Assembly: GCF_003991355.1 (NCBI RefSeq) | Contig: NZ_RCSU01000015.1 | Location: 1-64,000, forward strand | Length of the DNA stretch: 64,000 bases | Source: Pseudoflavitalea rhizosphaerae | Lineage (GTDB): Bacteria; Bacteroidota; Bacteroidia; Chitinophagales; Chitinophagaceae | Reading direction: 5' to 3' | Shown: in pieces, positions 36,402 to 45,015 of the stretch | Numbering within the stretch: position 1 is the first letter of the stretch | Layout: the number at the start of each line of letters is the position of its first letter | Translations under genes and position numbers: made by a program | The notes under the pieces: model-generated | What the model was told of the DNA's origin: nothing | What the model saw: the letters and a program-made list of their open reading frames with translations, nothing else | Database searches by the model: none

Positions 36402-37043
36402 TCACTCGATTGATGGCATCAGGAAATTATCTTCTTCCTTGTTTTGTCTGGCTGTTTTCCGCCATTTGAAATATCCCTGTACGGCAATGATGAACAAAAA
36501 TATCGTAAGCCCGGCATACAGGGGTAATTGTTTATGGAAGAGCAGGGGGACCGCCACGGCATTGGAGATATTGAGCAGTATCCAGTTTTCCACTTTTCTG
36601 CGGGCGAGTAACCACATGCCTGCCCAGGCGGTGGCGCTCACAAAAGCATCGGCAACAGGTACAGTACTGGGCGTGAAGTATCGCAGGCAGAGATACAGTC
36701 CGGCAAAACCGATCCCTACGATCAGCAGTACGGCAAGCCAGTCCTGCGAATTGCTGAAACTCACTTTCACCGCGGGTTTATCTTTCTTTTTCACCCAATA
36801 CCACCAGCCGTAAATGCTCATCACTATATAATAGCCGTTGAGCAGGCATTCCGCATAAAGTCCTGCTTCGAAAAGGATAAAAACGGAAAGTGTGGTAGCT
36901 CCGATACCGGCAGGGTAGAGCCAGATCTTATTGGCGCGGGCCAGTAATACCTCGGCAATGCCCAGCGATACGGCAATCCATTGCAACAGCGGCGTTTCTC
37001 CGATCTGCTGCCAGAGCAGACGGATCCATTCTTGTATGTTCAT
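36402..37043 (-). CDS. pnuT: PnuC-family transporter, probably for thiamine (PnuT), 213 aa
   Basis: The protein has about seven membrane helices and the PnuC-type signature NGYYIVMSIYGWWYW near residues 68-82 (SFSNSQDWLAV follows). PnuC proteins carry nicotinamide riboside, and the PnuT branch carries thiamine. The TPP riboswitch directly in front of it supports thiamine. Expression should fall when thiamine pyrophosphate is plentiful. The assignment to thiamine rests on the riboswitch and not on a residue test. Confidence 0.88.
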   Translation of the reverse strand: MNIQEWIRLLWQQIGETPLLQWIAVSLGIAEVLLARANKIWLYPAGIGATTLSVFILFEAGLYAECLLNGYYIVMSIYGWWYWVKKKDKPAVKVSFSNSQDWLAVLLIVGIGFAGLYLCLRYFTPSTVPVADAFVSATAWAGMWLLARRKVENWILLNISNAVAVPLLFHKQLPLYAGLTIFLFIIAVQGYFKWRKTARQNKEEDNFLMPSIE

Positions 37044-37055
37044 AATTTGTTTTTT

Positions 37056-37155
37056 TTCCCTACGCCGGCATTATCCGGATCAGGTGGATGAAGAAAACAG
37101 TTGGGCAGCTTTCTTCAAAGGGTATATTCTCAGCCTGAAAGGCACCCCTCTTGAA
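37056..37155 (-). promoter_or_regulatory. TPP (THI-box) riboswitch
   Basis: On the minus strand the THI-box parts are in order: GAGGGGTGCC, then TTTCAGGCTGAGAATATACCC, then a variable hairpin, then CCACCTGATCCGGATAATGCC and GGCGTAGGGA. CTGAGA and CTGATC with GATAATGCCGGCG are the thiamine-pyrophosphate contacts. The element ends 13 bases before the pnuT start, close enough to mask translation. Confidence 0.95.
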
Positions 37156-37317
37156 TCGGACACGAAATTAGGAAATAAAGGGATCGAAAGGTTTTGTGTG
37201 TAAAACTGCATTTCTGTTTTGCAGATATGATAGTTTTCTGCACAGTTATCCATTCAAACGCCACACCTGCAAACAGGCAGTGATGCCGCATTTCATATTT
37301 GATTTCCTTTGTACCCT

Positions 37318-37436
37318 TAACTACGCCTTTGGTGCGACCGGAAACGCACCAAACAAGCTCGAAGTTAGTAGCTAATACCTGGAACTAAACCTCCAAAGTA
37401 TCGGGCCTCCTGCATCGGCAGGAGGCCTATTTTTTG
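37318..37436 (+). ncRNA. Candidate small structured RNA with its own terminator
   Basis: Just after a -7-like TTCCTTTG (37304-37311) comes a 9-bp perfect hairpin, TTTGGTGCG / CGCACCAAA with loop ACCGGAAA (37328-37353). A region of self-complementary TTAACTAC / GTAGCTAA follows, and then a terminator (37404-37436) with a 10-bp GGCCTCCTGC / GCAGGAGGCC stem, ATCG loop and T tract. No reading frame explains it. I do not recognise the RNA family; a match to SRP RNA, 6S or tmRNA cores is not seen. It could also be a leader of the downstream peptidase gene. Confidence 0.5.
37404..37436 (+). terminator. Strong rho-independent terminator
   Basis: A perfect ten-pair GC-rich stem closes on ATCG and is followed by TATTTTTTG. 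It is not near the end of any plus-strand protein gene, which is what suggests a small RNA upstream. Confidence 0.85.
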
Positions 37437-37444
37437 CCGGGCTC

Positions 37445-37542
37445 TCAGTACTGTCATAGTACTATCTCAGTACTATCTCAGTACTATCAGGCCTGTTTTA
37501 AGCACTGTTTCACTACTATCTCACTACTATCATACTACCGTT
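37445..37542 (+). repeat. Tandem 11-bp repeats, two blocks
   Basis: Four units of TCAGTACTATC type lie at 37445-37488 and two units of TCACTACTATC at 37510-37531 with a partial third. A 21-base spacer lies between the blocks. The units include the palindrome AGTACT in block 1. They are 60-160 bases before the dipeptidyl peptidase start. Confidence 0.85.
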
Positions 37543-37607
37543 CCTCCTTTGAATAACCTGTTTTCAGTGTTTTTATCTTAATTTCCAGCCCTAAAATTTT
37601 GCCGGTA

Positions 37608-39800
37608 ATGCATATGAAAAGAACCTTTAAAAGACTGATAGTTCTAACTATTGGCGTTTTGAGTGTAAATGCTATCATGGCCCAGGAACTGCAATGGGCA
37701 AAGGACGGGAACAGTTACTATGAGCTGGACCAAAAGCAGGGGATCGTTCAGATAGCGCCTCAGAGCCCTTCCGTAGTAGTGATGAGCAAGGCCCAACTGA
37801 CACCGGCCAGTCAAAAAAATGTGCTGGATGTTTCCAGCTTCAGTTTCTCGGAAGATGATCAGAAGATCCTGCTCTTTACCGATACCCGTAAAGTGTGGCG
37901 ACTGAATACCAAAGGCAACTATTGGGTATACGACAAGAAAGCCGGCAGTCTCAAACAGTTGGGCAAAGGTCGCCCGGCATCCAGCCTCATGTTCGCGAAA
38001 TTCTCACCGGACGGAAAGAAAGTGGCCTATGTAAGCGAGTTCAATATTTATGTGGAAGACCTTTCTACCGGCGCCATCAAAAAGCTTACTACAGATGGCA
38101 GCCGCAAACTGATCAACGGAACTTTCGACTGGGTGTATGAAGAAGAGTTCTTCTGCCGCGATGGCTTCAGATGGAGCCCGGACAGCCGTCAGATTGCTTT
38201 CTGGCAGATCGATGCCAAGAACACGAAGGATTACCTGATGATCAACAATACCGATTCTATCTATCCCGTGGCTGTGCCCGTTGAATATCCCATAGCAGGA
38301 GATGCGCCTTCTCCGTTCAAGATCGGTGTGGTGGATATTGCTTCCGCCAAGACCAATTGGATGAAAGTGCCTAACGATAAATTATTGCAAAGCTATGTGA
38401 CCCGTCTTGAATGGGCCGGCAACCATGAGCTGATCATGCAGCACATGAACCGCAGGCAAAATGAAAGCAATATCCTGCTCTGCGATACAAAGACCGGCGT
38501 TTCAAAAAGCATCTATAATGAGAAAGATGCCGCCTGGATTGATGTGATCCAGCTCTGGGACGAGGACTATATCTGGGGTGGATGGGATTGGATCAACAAT
38601 GGAAAGGAATTCATCTGGCCTTCTGAAAAAGACGGCTGGCGCCATCTCTACAGGGTTGGTCGCAACGGAAAGGAAACCCTTATCACAGTAGGCAATTACG
38701 ACGTGATGGATATTGTGTGCATCGATGAAAAAGGAGGCTATGTTTATTTCATGGCTTCTCCCGATAACGGCACGCAGAAATATCTTTACCGGATTACAAT
38801 CGATGGTAAAGGCACTGCTGAAAGATTATCGCCCGCTAACCAGCAGGGAATGCACTCTTATGATGTGAGTCCCAATGCCAGGTATGCCGTACACGGATTC
38901 TCCAATTACTACACACCCGGTACTTCCGAAATGATCACCCTGCAGGACCATAAACCTGTGGATGGCGCTTCGAAGATCGAAAGCAATGTGGCTAAAGCCG
39001 ATAAAAGCAAATCCAAACTTGAATTCTTCAAAGTGAAAACTGCCGAAGGCGTGGAAATGGATGGCTGGATGGTGAAGCCGCAGAACTTCGATGCCAGCAA
39101 AAAATACCCTGTAGTATTTTACGTATATACAGAACCGTGGGGACAGAACGTGAAAGACCAGTGGGGGGTAGGCCGCAATTTCCTTTATGCCGGCGACATG
39201 ACCAAAGACGGCTACATCTATATCTCTATCGATAACCGCGGCACACCTGTTCCGAAAGGTCGCGCCTGGAGAAAATCACTCTATCGCAAGATCGGACAAC
39301 TGAACATCAGCGACCAGGCCGCGGCAGCCCGCGAAGTGTTGAAATGGAATTTCATCGATACCAGCCGAGTTGCCGTATGGGGTTGGAGCGGCGGCGGTTC
39401 TGCCACGCTCAACCTGATGTTCCAGTATCCTGATATTTATAAAACGGGGATCTCAGTTGCGGCTATTTCCAATCTGCATACGTACGACAATATCTACGAA
39501 GAAAGATATATGGGCCTGCCTGAAGAGAACAAAGCGGATTACCTGGCTGGTTCGCCTCTCACTTATGCAAAGAACCTGAAAGGACATCTGCTGTACATCC
39601 ACGGCACTGCCGACGACAATGTGCATTACAATAATGCCGAAATGCTGATCAATGAACTGGTGAAACACAATAAACAATTCCAGTTGATGAGCTACCCCAA
39701 CCGCACACATAGCCTGGCGGAAGGAGAGGGCACATTCCTGCACCTGGCAACGATGTATACTAATTTCCTGAAGCAGTATTGTCCGCCCGGCGCCCGGTAA
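37608..39800 (+). CDS. Dipeptidyl peptidase IV-type S9 serine peptidase
   Basis: Starts at 37608 (ATG CAT ATG AAA) or 37614; an exported protein, with signal RLIVLTIGVLSVNAIMAQ. It has an N-terminal eight-blade beta-propeller (SFSEDDQKILLFTD, GTFDWVYEEEFFCRDGFRWS, in two parts) with the paired glutamates of VYEEEF that hold the substrate amino end. The C-terminal hydrolase has the nucleophile in GWSGGGSATL near residue 593, aspartate in GTADDNVHY near 668 and histidine in NRTHSL near 700. It removes X-Pro or X-Ala dipeptides. It is probably periplasmic. Confidence 0.93.
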   Translation: MHMKRTFKRLIVLTIGVLSVNAIMAQELQWAKDGNSYYELDQKQGIVQIAPQSPSVVVMSKAQLTPASQKNVLDVSSFSFSEDDQKILLFTDTRKVWRLNTKGNYWVYDKKAGSLKQLGKGRPASSLMFAKFSPDGKKVAYVSEFNIYVEDLSTGAIKKLTTDGSRKLINGTFDWVYEEEFFCRDGFRWSPDSRQIAFWQIDAKNTKDYLMINNTDSIYPVAVPVEYPIAGDAPSPFKIGVVDIASAKTNWMKVPNDKLLQSYVTRLEWAGNHELIMQHMNRRQNESNILLCDTKTGVSKSIYNEKDAAWIDVIQLWDEDYIWGGWDWINNGKEFIWPSEKDGWRHLYRVGRNGKETLITVGNYDVMDIVCIDEKGGYVYFMASPDNGTQKYLYRITIDGKGTAERLSPANQQGMHSYDVSPNARYAVHGFSNYYTPGTSEMITLQDHKPVDGASKIESNVAKADKSKSKLEFFKVKTAEGVEMDGWMVKPQNFDASKKYPVVFYVYTEPWGQNVKDQWGVGRNFLYAGDMTKDGYIYISIDNRGTPVPKGRAWRKSLYRKIGQLNISDQAAAAREVLKWNFIDTSRVAVWGWSGGGSATLNLMFQYPDIYKTGISVAAISNLHTYDNIYEERYMGLPEENKADYLAGSPLTYAKNLKGHLLYIHGTADDNVHYNNAEMLINELVKHNKQFQLMSYPNRTHSLAEGEGTFLHLATMYTNFLKQYCPPGAR

Positions 39801-39903
39801 CAGCCATCTGTTTAAAGATTTATCAATTGGTAAACTCTTAACAGAACGAGTTTGGAACGAGTGCTAATTTGAGGGTTTAATTAACCAACCTAAATTCCTG
39901 ATC

Positions 39904-40698
39904 ATGAATGGATTAATATCCACTTTTGCGCTCATGTTACTAATGGCTAGTTGCACTCGTTTTCAATATCTTACTATAAGCAGTTCAAGTGCCGGTATTC
40001 AAAAAAATGCGGGTGGACAATTCGTCGCTGAAAATGATAGTGTGGTCACAATCTATGACTTAAAAGGAGAGGGAATCATACTTGGAATGAAAATTATAAA
40101 TAAGCATGACAAAGCATTAACTGTCAATTGGAAAAAATCATCTGTTGTAATTAACGATGAAGCTGTAAGCCTGGTTCCTGATGCGGCTGTTACCGCTGGG
40201 GCCGCGAGGTCTGAAACACTTAAACTAAATAGTGAGATAGCTACTGGCGGCACCAATTTTACTGCAGTAACGAGCCTGCCTGTGGAAAAGCAGCAAATTC
40301 CACCCCGTTCCTTTGTGACGAGGGAGTTGCTTAAAGTAACTGGTGGTTGGTATAAAATCCCTCTTGAAGACTATACAAAGAAAACAGTGGTATTGGAAGA
40401 TAATAGTAAAGTCCGGGTACGAGAACTGAGTTTTAACGAGGATGAGTCTTTATTGCGGTTCAGAACATATCTGACGCTTGAGCCTGAGGATGGCGGAGAG
40501 CCGGTAATACTTCAGCACGCCTTTTATGTTGCGGGTATTACCAGAACAGGGAATATCAAAGCAGGAGCTGACCGTCCTTATCTGGAGAAGCTTACCAATG
40601 TAACCAGTGTAGTGGCAGGCGTGATTGTTGGGAGCGTTTTGATTGTTGCCGGGATGTCGGCATGGAATGCTGCAGACGAAAAAGATAAAAATAATTAG
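39904..40698 (+). CDS. Hypothetical lipoprotein with C-terminal membrane helix, 264 aa
   Basis: A lipobox is present at the end of the signal (LMLLMASC, cysteine near residue 17). The body is beta-rich with no recognised motif. A hydrophobic helix lies near residues 236-253 (VVAGVIVGSVLIVAGMSAW), followed by a charged end. The DNA is visibly more AT-rich than its neighbours (many AAT, ATA and AAA codons), suggesting recent transfer. It fills the gap before rpsJ. Confidence 0.6.
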   Translation: MNGLISTFALMLLMASCTRFQYLTISSSSAGIQKNAGGQFVAENDSVVTIYDLKGEGIILGMKIINKHDKALTVNWKKSSVVINDEAVSLVPDAAVTAGAARSETLKLNSEIATGGTNFTAVTSLPVEKQQIPPRSFVTRELLKVTGGWYKIPLEDYTKKTVVLEDNSKVRVRELSFNEDESLLRFRTYLTLEPEDGGEPVILQHAFYVAGITRTGNIKAGADRPYLEKLTNVTSVVAGVIVGSVLIVAGMSAWNAADEKDKNN

Positions 40699-40846
40699 AA
40701 AAAAAGACGAACAACCTGCTTCAGGAGACTCTTATTTACTTCCTGAATTCCAATGAAATAGGAAGATAATCGCGGCAAAGTTGGTTAAAATGACTAACTT
40801 TGCCGCTCTTTTTTAATGGATGGGAGCAAAAGTTTTTGTCAATTCT

Positions 40847-40878
40847 TTTGTTAATAAAGAAACTAGCCCTTACCTTTG
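40847..40878 (+). promoter_or_regulatory. Promoter of rpsJ
   Basis: TTTG at 40847-40850, a 20-base spacer and TACCTTTG at 40871-40878 give a full Bacteroidota consensus promoter, 30 bases before the rpsJ start. Confidence 0.8.
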
Positions 40879-40907
40879 CATCCCCATCGAAAAATGGGTT
40901 TTGGAAT

Positions 40908-41213
40908 ATGTCTCAACGAATCAGAATCAAATTGCAATCATACGATCACAACCTGGTTGACAAATCAGCAGAGAAGATCGTGAAGACTGTGCGTAGCACC
41001 GGCGCTGTAGTAACAGGCCCTATTCCTTTACCTACAAGGAAAAAGATCTTTACAGTTCTGCGTTCACCACACGTGAATAAGAAGAGCCGTGAGCAATTCC
41101 AGCTCTGCACGCACAAACGCCTCCTGGACATTTATACTTCCAGCAGCCGTACAGTAGATGCGCTCAGCAAACTCGATCTGCCCTCCGGCGTAGAAGTTGA
41201 GATCAAAGCGTAA
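40908..41213 (+). CDS. rpsJ: 30S ribosomal protein S10
   Basis: The start MSQRIRIKL at 40908 gives 101 residues, normal for S10; an upstream extension in the same frame is excluded because it contains the promoter. [14 protein letters not shown] and [20 protein letters not shown] match. S10 sits in the 30S head. Unlike in most genomes a terminator and a long leader separate it from rplC. Confidence 0.97.
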   Translation: MSQRIRIKLQSYDHNLVDKSAEKIVKTVRSTGAVVTGPIPLPTRKKIFTVLRSPHVNKKSREQFQLCTHKRLLDIYTSSSRTVDALSKLDLPSGVEVEIKA

Positions 41214-41224
41214 AATTTTTAAGA

Positions 41225-41263
41225 GACCTTGTCTGGTTCCCAGGACCCTGACAAGGTTTTTTT
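41225..41263 (+). terminator. Terminator after rpsJ
   Basis: ACCTTGTC and GACAAGGT pair across a loop with an inner GGT...ACC, followed by seven T. It lies within 15 bases of the rpsJ stop, so rpsJ can be transcribed alone. Confidence 0.8.
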
Positions 41264-41390
41264 CATAGCTCTTTCCAACCTATTCTGCAAACCTGGCCGG
41301 TGAAACGGCTGATAAAGCAGCGCTGGGTAAATAAAAAAATTGCGGTTCCTCCGGGAACTGTTCGAGTGAAAACATTTAAATATGAACTAG
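41264..41390. other. Spacer between rpsJ terminator and rplC leader
   Basis: Non-coding. It contains a hairpin GGTTCC / GGGAAC around 41345-41359. An AT-rich patch (41330-41340) could hold the promoter of the rplC unit, but no clear TAnnTTTG box is seen. Confidence 0.4.
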
Positions 41391-41622
41391 CCCTTCGAGG
41401 TTAGTTTACTATCGGTACTTCCATCACCCGCCGAGCCATATGCCTCAGAGAGGCTTCCTAACAGAAAGGCAACAGCGGGCATCCCGGAAAGGGATGAACG
41501 AAGCAAACGGCAGATCTCCGGATCAGGCAGCTTCGGTGAATAACGGAAAAGGTCGGTAGCAAACGGGGATTGAAGTCCTGATGGTCATCCGTCATCAACT
41601 GTCTCTTCAACCTTTCGAAGGC
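41391..41622 (+). ncRNA. Candidate structured leader RNA of the rplC operon
   Basis: The two ends pair: CCTTCGAGGTT (41392-41402) with AACCT-TT-CGAAGG (41609-41621), with only a two-base bulge. Inside are further hairpins, such as GCCTC / GAGGC at 41442-41454 and CATCCC / GGGATG around 41480-41495, plus GATC...GATC near 41513-41524. It ends 15 bases before the rplC start. No open frame runs through it. Ribosomal protein operons often carry a leader bound by one of their products (L4 or S8 style), but this one does not match a leader I know. Confidence 0.5.
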
Positions 41623-41636
41623 ATAAATTAAAAACG

Positions 41637-42254
41637 ATGAAAGGAATTATTGGAAAAAAGGTCGGGATGACCAGCATCTTCAGTCCCGATGGTAAGCAAA
41701 CTTCTTGCACCATCATTGAAGCTGGTCCCTGCGTGGTTACCCAGGTTAAAACAAAAGATACCGATGGGTACAGTGCAGTGCAAATAGCTTACGGCGACAA
41801 AAAAGAAAAGCACACAATTGCCGCCGAAAAAAATCACTTCGCTAAGGCAAATACTCCCGCCAAAAAGGTCGTTAAAGAATTCCGCGACTATTCTCTCGAA
41901 AAAGCATTAGGTGAAACTATCTCTGTAGACATCTTTACTGAAGGCGAAACCGTTGACGTGGTTGGTACTTCAAAAGGTAAAGGTTTCCAGGGGGTAGTTA
42001 AACGTCATGGATTCAGTGGTGTTGGTGAACAATCACACGGTCAGCACGACCGCCAGCGCGCTCCGGGTTCTATCGGTAACTCTTCTGACGCTTCACGCGT
42101 ATTCAAAGGCATGCGTATGGCAGGCCGTATGGGTGGCGACAGGGTGAAAGTGAAAGGACTGAAAGTGGTGAAGATCTTCCCTGAAAAGAATTATATCCTC
42201 GTGAGCGGTTCAGTACCCGGTCACATTGGAGCCGTTGTATTTGTTCAGAAATAA
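41637..42254 (+). CDS. rplC: 50S ribosomal protein L3
   Basis: [15 protein letters not shown] at the N-terminus, [15 protein letters not shown] near residues 118-132, and [13 protein letters not shown] are diagnostic. It has 205 residues. It is the first gene of the rplC-to-rplO run and lies after the structured leader. Confidence 0.98.
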   Translation: MKGIIGKKVGMTSIFSPDGKQTSCTIIEAGPCVVTQVKTKDTDGYSAVQIAYGDKKEKHTIAAEKNHFAKANTPAKKVVKEFRDYSLEKALGETISVDIFTEGETVDVVGTSKGKGFQGVVKRHGFSGVGEQSHGQHDRQRAPGSIGNSSDASRVFKGMRMAGRMGGDRVKVKGLKVVKIFPEKNYILVSGSVPGHIGAVVFVQK

Positions 42255-42297
42255 CATTAACTGATGAACAGACCCGATGGGTCACAAAACAAGTAAG

Positions 42298-42936
42298 ATG
42301 CAATTAGATGTATTAAGCATAAAAGGTCAGAAAACAGGTCGCTCAGTTGAGCTCCCCGATGATATCTTCGGAATCGAGCCGAACGATCACGTGATCTACC
42401 TGGCCGTTAAACAATTCCTGGCTGCTCAGCGTCAGGGCACACACAAGGTGAAAACCCGTCTGGAAGTGAAAGGTTCCAGCAAGAAGCTGCACCGTCAGAA
42501 AGGAACTGGTGGTTCCCGTAAAGGTAACCTCCGTAACCCCCTGTACAAAGGTGGTGGTACTATCTTCGGACCCAAGCCCCGCGATTACGATTTCAAACTG
42601 AACCGTAAAGTGAAGGACCTGGCCAAAGTAAGCGCACTTGCTTACAAAGCAAAAGAGAATGCTATCGTGATCGTGGAAGACCTGAGCTTCGACGCTCCCA
42701 AAACAAAAACTTTCGTTGATGCGCTGAAAGCGCTGAATATCGATGGCAAGAAAGCCCTGGTTATCCTGCCTGAGTATAACGATAATGTATACCTGAGCCT
42801 GCGCAACCTGCCAAGGGTAGAAGGTACACTGATCTCAGACATGAACACTTACGATCTCGTGAACGCGGGCGTACTGGTTATGACTGAAACCACTGCCAAA
42901 CTCTTCAGCGAAGAAGAAGCAGTAGCAGAAGCTTAA
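42298..42936 (+). CDS. rplD: 50S ribosomal protein L4
   Basis: The start MQLDVLSIKG at 42298 is preferred over ATG at 42277 since the family begins with such a sequence. The loop HRQKGTGGSRKGN is present near residue 62 onward, as is FGPKPRDYDFKLN. In other bacteria L4 binds its own leader. That possibility makes the rplC leader interesting. Confidence 0.97.
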   Translation: MQLDVLSIKGQKTGRSVELPDDIFGIEPNDHVIYLAVKQFLAAQRQGTHKVKTRLEVKGSSKKLHRQKGTGGSRKGNLRNPLYKGGGTIFGPKPRDYDFKLNRKVKDLAKVSALAYKAKENAIVIVEDLSFDAPKTKTFVDALKALNIDGKKALVILPEYNDNVYLSLRNLPRVEGTLISDMNTYDLVNAGVLVMTETTAKLFSEEEAVAEA

Positions 42937-42994
42937 TGAAAACCGGTAGTCCCCGGATTTCACCAATTGTCTAATTATTACAAATTTGAGTTAT

Positions 42995-43294
42995 ATGAAA
43001 CTCTCAGAAGTGTTGATAAAACCGATCGTTACCGAAAAGAGCAATAAGCTCACTGATGCCAGGAGAACTTATGCTTTTCGTGTAAATCGTAAGGCCAATA
43101 AACTGGAGATCAAGAAAGCGATCCAGGATTTCTACGGCGTGAACGTGATTGATGTGAACACCATCGTAGTTCCGGGAAAAGCAAAGAACCGCTTCACTAA
43201 AGCTGGTTTCATCTCTGGTGTAAAACCCGCTTACAAGAAAGCTTACATCACTGTAGCTGAAGGTGAAGCAATCGACCTGTACGGTAATATCTAA
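42995..43294 (+). CDS. rplW: 50S ribosomal protein L23
   Basis: MKLSEVLIKPIVTEKSNKL starts at 42995, where ATG follows TTATA; the TTG at 42986 is not needed. The YAFRVNRKANKLEIKKAIQ stretch is typical. L23 lines the peptide exit tunnel and docks trigger factor and SRP. It has 99 residues. Confidence 0.97.
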   Translation: MKLSEVLIKPIVTEKSNKLTDARRTYAFRVNRKANKLEIKKAIQDFYGVNVIDVNTIVVPGKAKNRFTKAGFISGVKPAYKKAYITVAEGEAIDLYGNI

Positions 43295-43373
43295 TTATAT
43301 AGTATCAGGAATGGCGCGTCAAACGCCGCAAAGTATTGACAAAAGATTTTTAAACTGTTATAAGTAACAACAA

Positions 43374-44213
43374 ATGGCACTTAAGAAATACAAACCGATC
43401 ACCGCAGGTACCCGTTGGAGAATTGGGAATGCGTATGCTGAGATCACTACCAACGAACCTGAAAAGTCTCTCCTGGAAGCTGCAAAGAACACAGGCGGAC
43501 GTAACGTGCAAGGCCGCAGGTCTATGCGCTATATCGGTGGAGGTAACAAAAAGATGTATCGTAAGATCGACTTCAAGAGAAACAAGAATGGCGTTCCCGC
43601 CACTGTTGCTTCTATCGAGTACGATCCAAACCGCACAGCATTCATCGCCCTGCTGAACTATGCAGATGGTGAGAAAAGATATATCCTGGCGCCCCAGGGC
43701 TTACAGGTAGGCGCAACCGTAGTTAGCGGAGACGCTGTTGCTCCTGAAGTTGGCAATGCGCTTCAGATGAAGAACATGCCACTTGGTACCAACATCCACA
43801 ATATCGAGATGCAACCTGGTCAGGGTGGTAAACTGGTTCGTTCTGCAGGTACTTCTGCACAACTGGCCAACAAGGAAGAGAAATATGCAGTTTTGAAAAT
43901 GCCTTCCGGTGAACTGAGAAAGGTGCTGATCAACTGCTACGCTACCGTAGGTATCGTGAGCAATGGCGATCACAACCTCGAGATGATGGGTAAGGCTGGT
44001 CGTAACCGTTGGAAAGGCATCCGCCCAAGAAACCGTGGTGTTGCGATGAACCCTGTGGATCACCCGATGGGTGGTGGTGAGGGCCGCGCTTCCGGTGGAC
44101 ACCCACGCAGCAGAACCGGCAAATATGCTAAGGGTCTGAAAACTCGTACACGTGGAAAGGGAAGCGATAAGCTGATCATCCAGCGTAAGAACGGTAAAAA
44201 ATTAGCAAAGTAA
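43374..44213 (+). CDS. rplB: 50S ribosomal protein L2
   Basis: [33 protein letters not shown] and the C-terminal [20 protein letters not shown] (peptidyl transferase loop) identify it. The conserved histidine of the GGGEG region is in place. It has 279 residues. Confidence 0.98.
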   Translation: MALKKYKPITAGTRWRIGNAYAEITTNEPEKSLLEAAKNTGGRNVQGRRSMRYIGGGNKKMYRKIDFKRNKNGVPATVASIEYDPNRTAFIALLNYADGEKRYILAPQGLQVGATVVSGDAVAPEVGNALQMKNMPLGTNIHNIEMQPGQGGKLVRSAGTSAQLANKEEKYAVLKMPSGELRKVLINCYATVGIVSNGDHNLEMMGKAGRNRWKGIRPRNRGVAMNPVDHPMGGGEGRASGGHPRSRTGKYAKGLKTRTRGKGSDKLIIQRKNGKKLAK

Positions 44214-44239
44214 AATTCTCAAATTCAAATTAACGCACT

Positions 44240-44512
44240 ATGGCTCGTTCGATAAAAAAAGGTCCTTATGTTGCTGCCAGGCTGGAACAAAAAGTTCTGG
44301 CGATCAATGAAGGTAAATCCAAAAAAGGTGTGATCAAGACGTGGAGCCGTCGTTCTACCATCACTCCTGATTTTGTAGGACACACACTGGCTGTGCACAA
44401 TGGTAATAAATTCATTCCCGTATACGTGACTGAGTTCATGGTTGGTCATAAACTGGGAGAGTTTGCACCTACGCGCAACTTCAAAGGACACTCAAGTAAA
44501 AAAGTAGCTTAA
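44240..44512 (+). CDS. rpsS: 30S ribosomal protein S19
   Basis: [18 protein letters not shown] and [20 protein letters not shown] match. It has 90 residues. TCAAATTCAAATT stands just upstream in place of a Shine-Dalgarno sequence. Confidence 0.97.
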   Translation: MARSIKKGPYVAARLEQKVLAINEGKSKKGVIKTWSRRSTITPDFVGHTLAVHNGNKFIPVYVTEFMVGHKLGEFAPTRNFKGHSSKKVA

Positions 44513-44524
44513 TCAAAATAGTTA

Positions 44525-44575
44525 CTGGTTGCGGGTTACCTGGTGAATAACAGGAAACCGGTAACCGGGAACCAG
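44525..44575 (+). repeat. Imperfect inverted repeat between rpsS and rplV
   Basis: CTGGTTGCGGGTTACC (44525-44540) and GGTAACCGGGAACCAG (44560-44575) pair with two mismatches, giving a long stem with a 19-base loop. There is no T tract, so it does not look like a terminator. It may be an RNA-processing or transcript-stability hairpin. Confidence 0.7.
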
Positions 44576-44589
44576 AAACAAGAATTACA

Positions 44590-44934
44590 ATGGAAGCAGT
44601 AGCTAAACTTAGAAATTATCCCACATCTCCTCGCAGAATGCGTTTGCTCGCAGACGAGATCCGTGGCATGGCAGCAGAAAAAGCACTGGCATTGCTGGAG
44701 CATCATCCGCAACACTCTTCTACGCCATTATACAAATTGCTGAAAAGTGCTGTGAACAACTGGGAGCAGAAGAATGAAGGACAAAGTGCAGCAGATGCCA
44801 ACCTGGTAGTAAAAACAATCTTCGTTGATGGCGCCCGCACCCTGAAAAGGATGTTACCTGCTCCGCAGGGAAGAGCTTACCGCCTTCGCAAGCGCAGCAA
44901 TCACGTGACGATCATTGTAGATGCTAAAAACTAA
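44590..44934 (+). CDS. rplV: 50S ribosomal protein L22
   Basis: LRNYPTSPRRMRLLADEIRG at residues 7-26, LKSAVNNWEQKN and ARTLKRMLPAPQGRAYRLRK are typical. The tunnel hairpin is intact. It has 114 residues. Confidence 0.96.
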   Translation: MEAVAKLRNYPTSPRRMRLLADEIRGMAAEKALALLEHHPQHSSTPLYKLLKSAVNNWEQKNEGQSAADANLVVKTIFVDGARTLKRMLPAPQGRAYRLRKRSNHVTIIVDAKN

Positions 44935-45015
44935 CAAAAAATGATCTGTAAGGTCAGTGCTGAGAGAGCGGTGGAGTACAGGTCAACAAATTATCAAATT
45001 TTCAAATTCTAATAA

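Noticed and set aside
37445-37542. CRISPR array
   Set aside because: Units are only 11 bp and directly adjoining, with no spacers of 25-40 bp and no cas genes.
41391-41622. RNase P RNA, tmRNA, or cobalamin riboswitch
   Set aside because: The conserved cores of these RNAs (for example the AGGAAAGTC box of RNase P) are not in the sequence.
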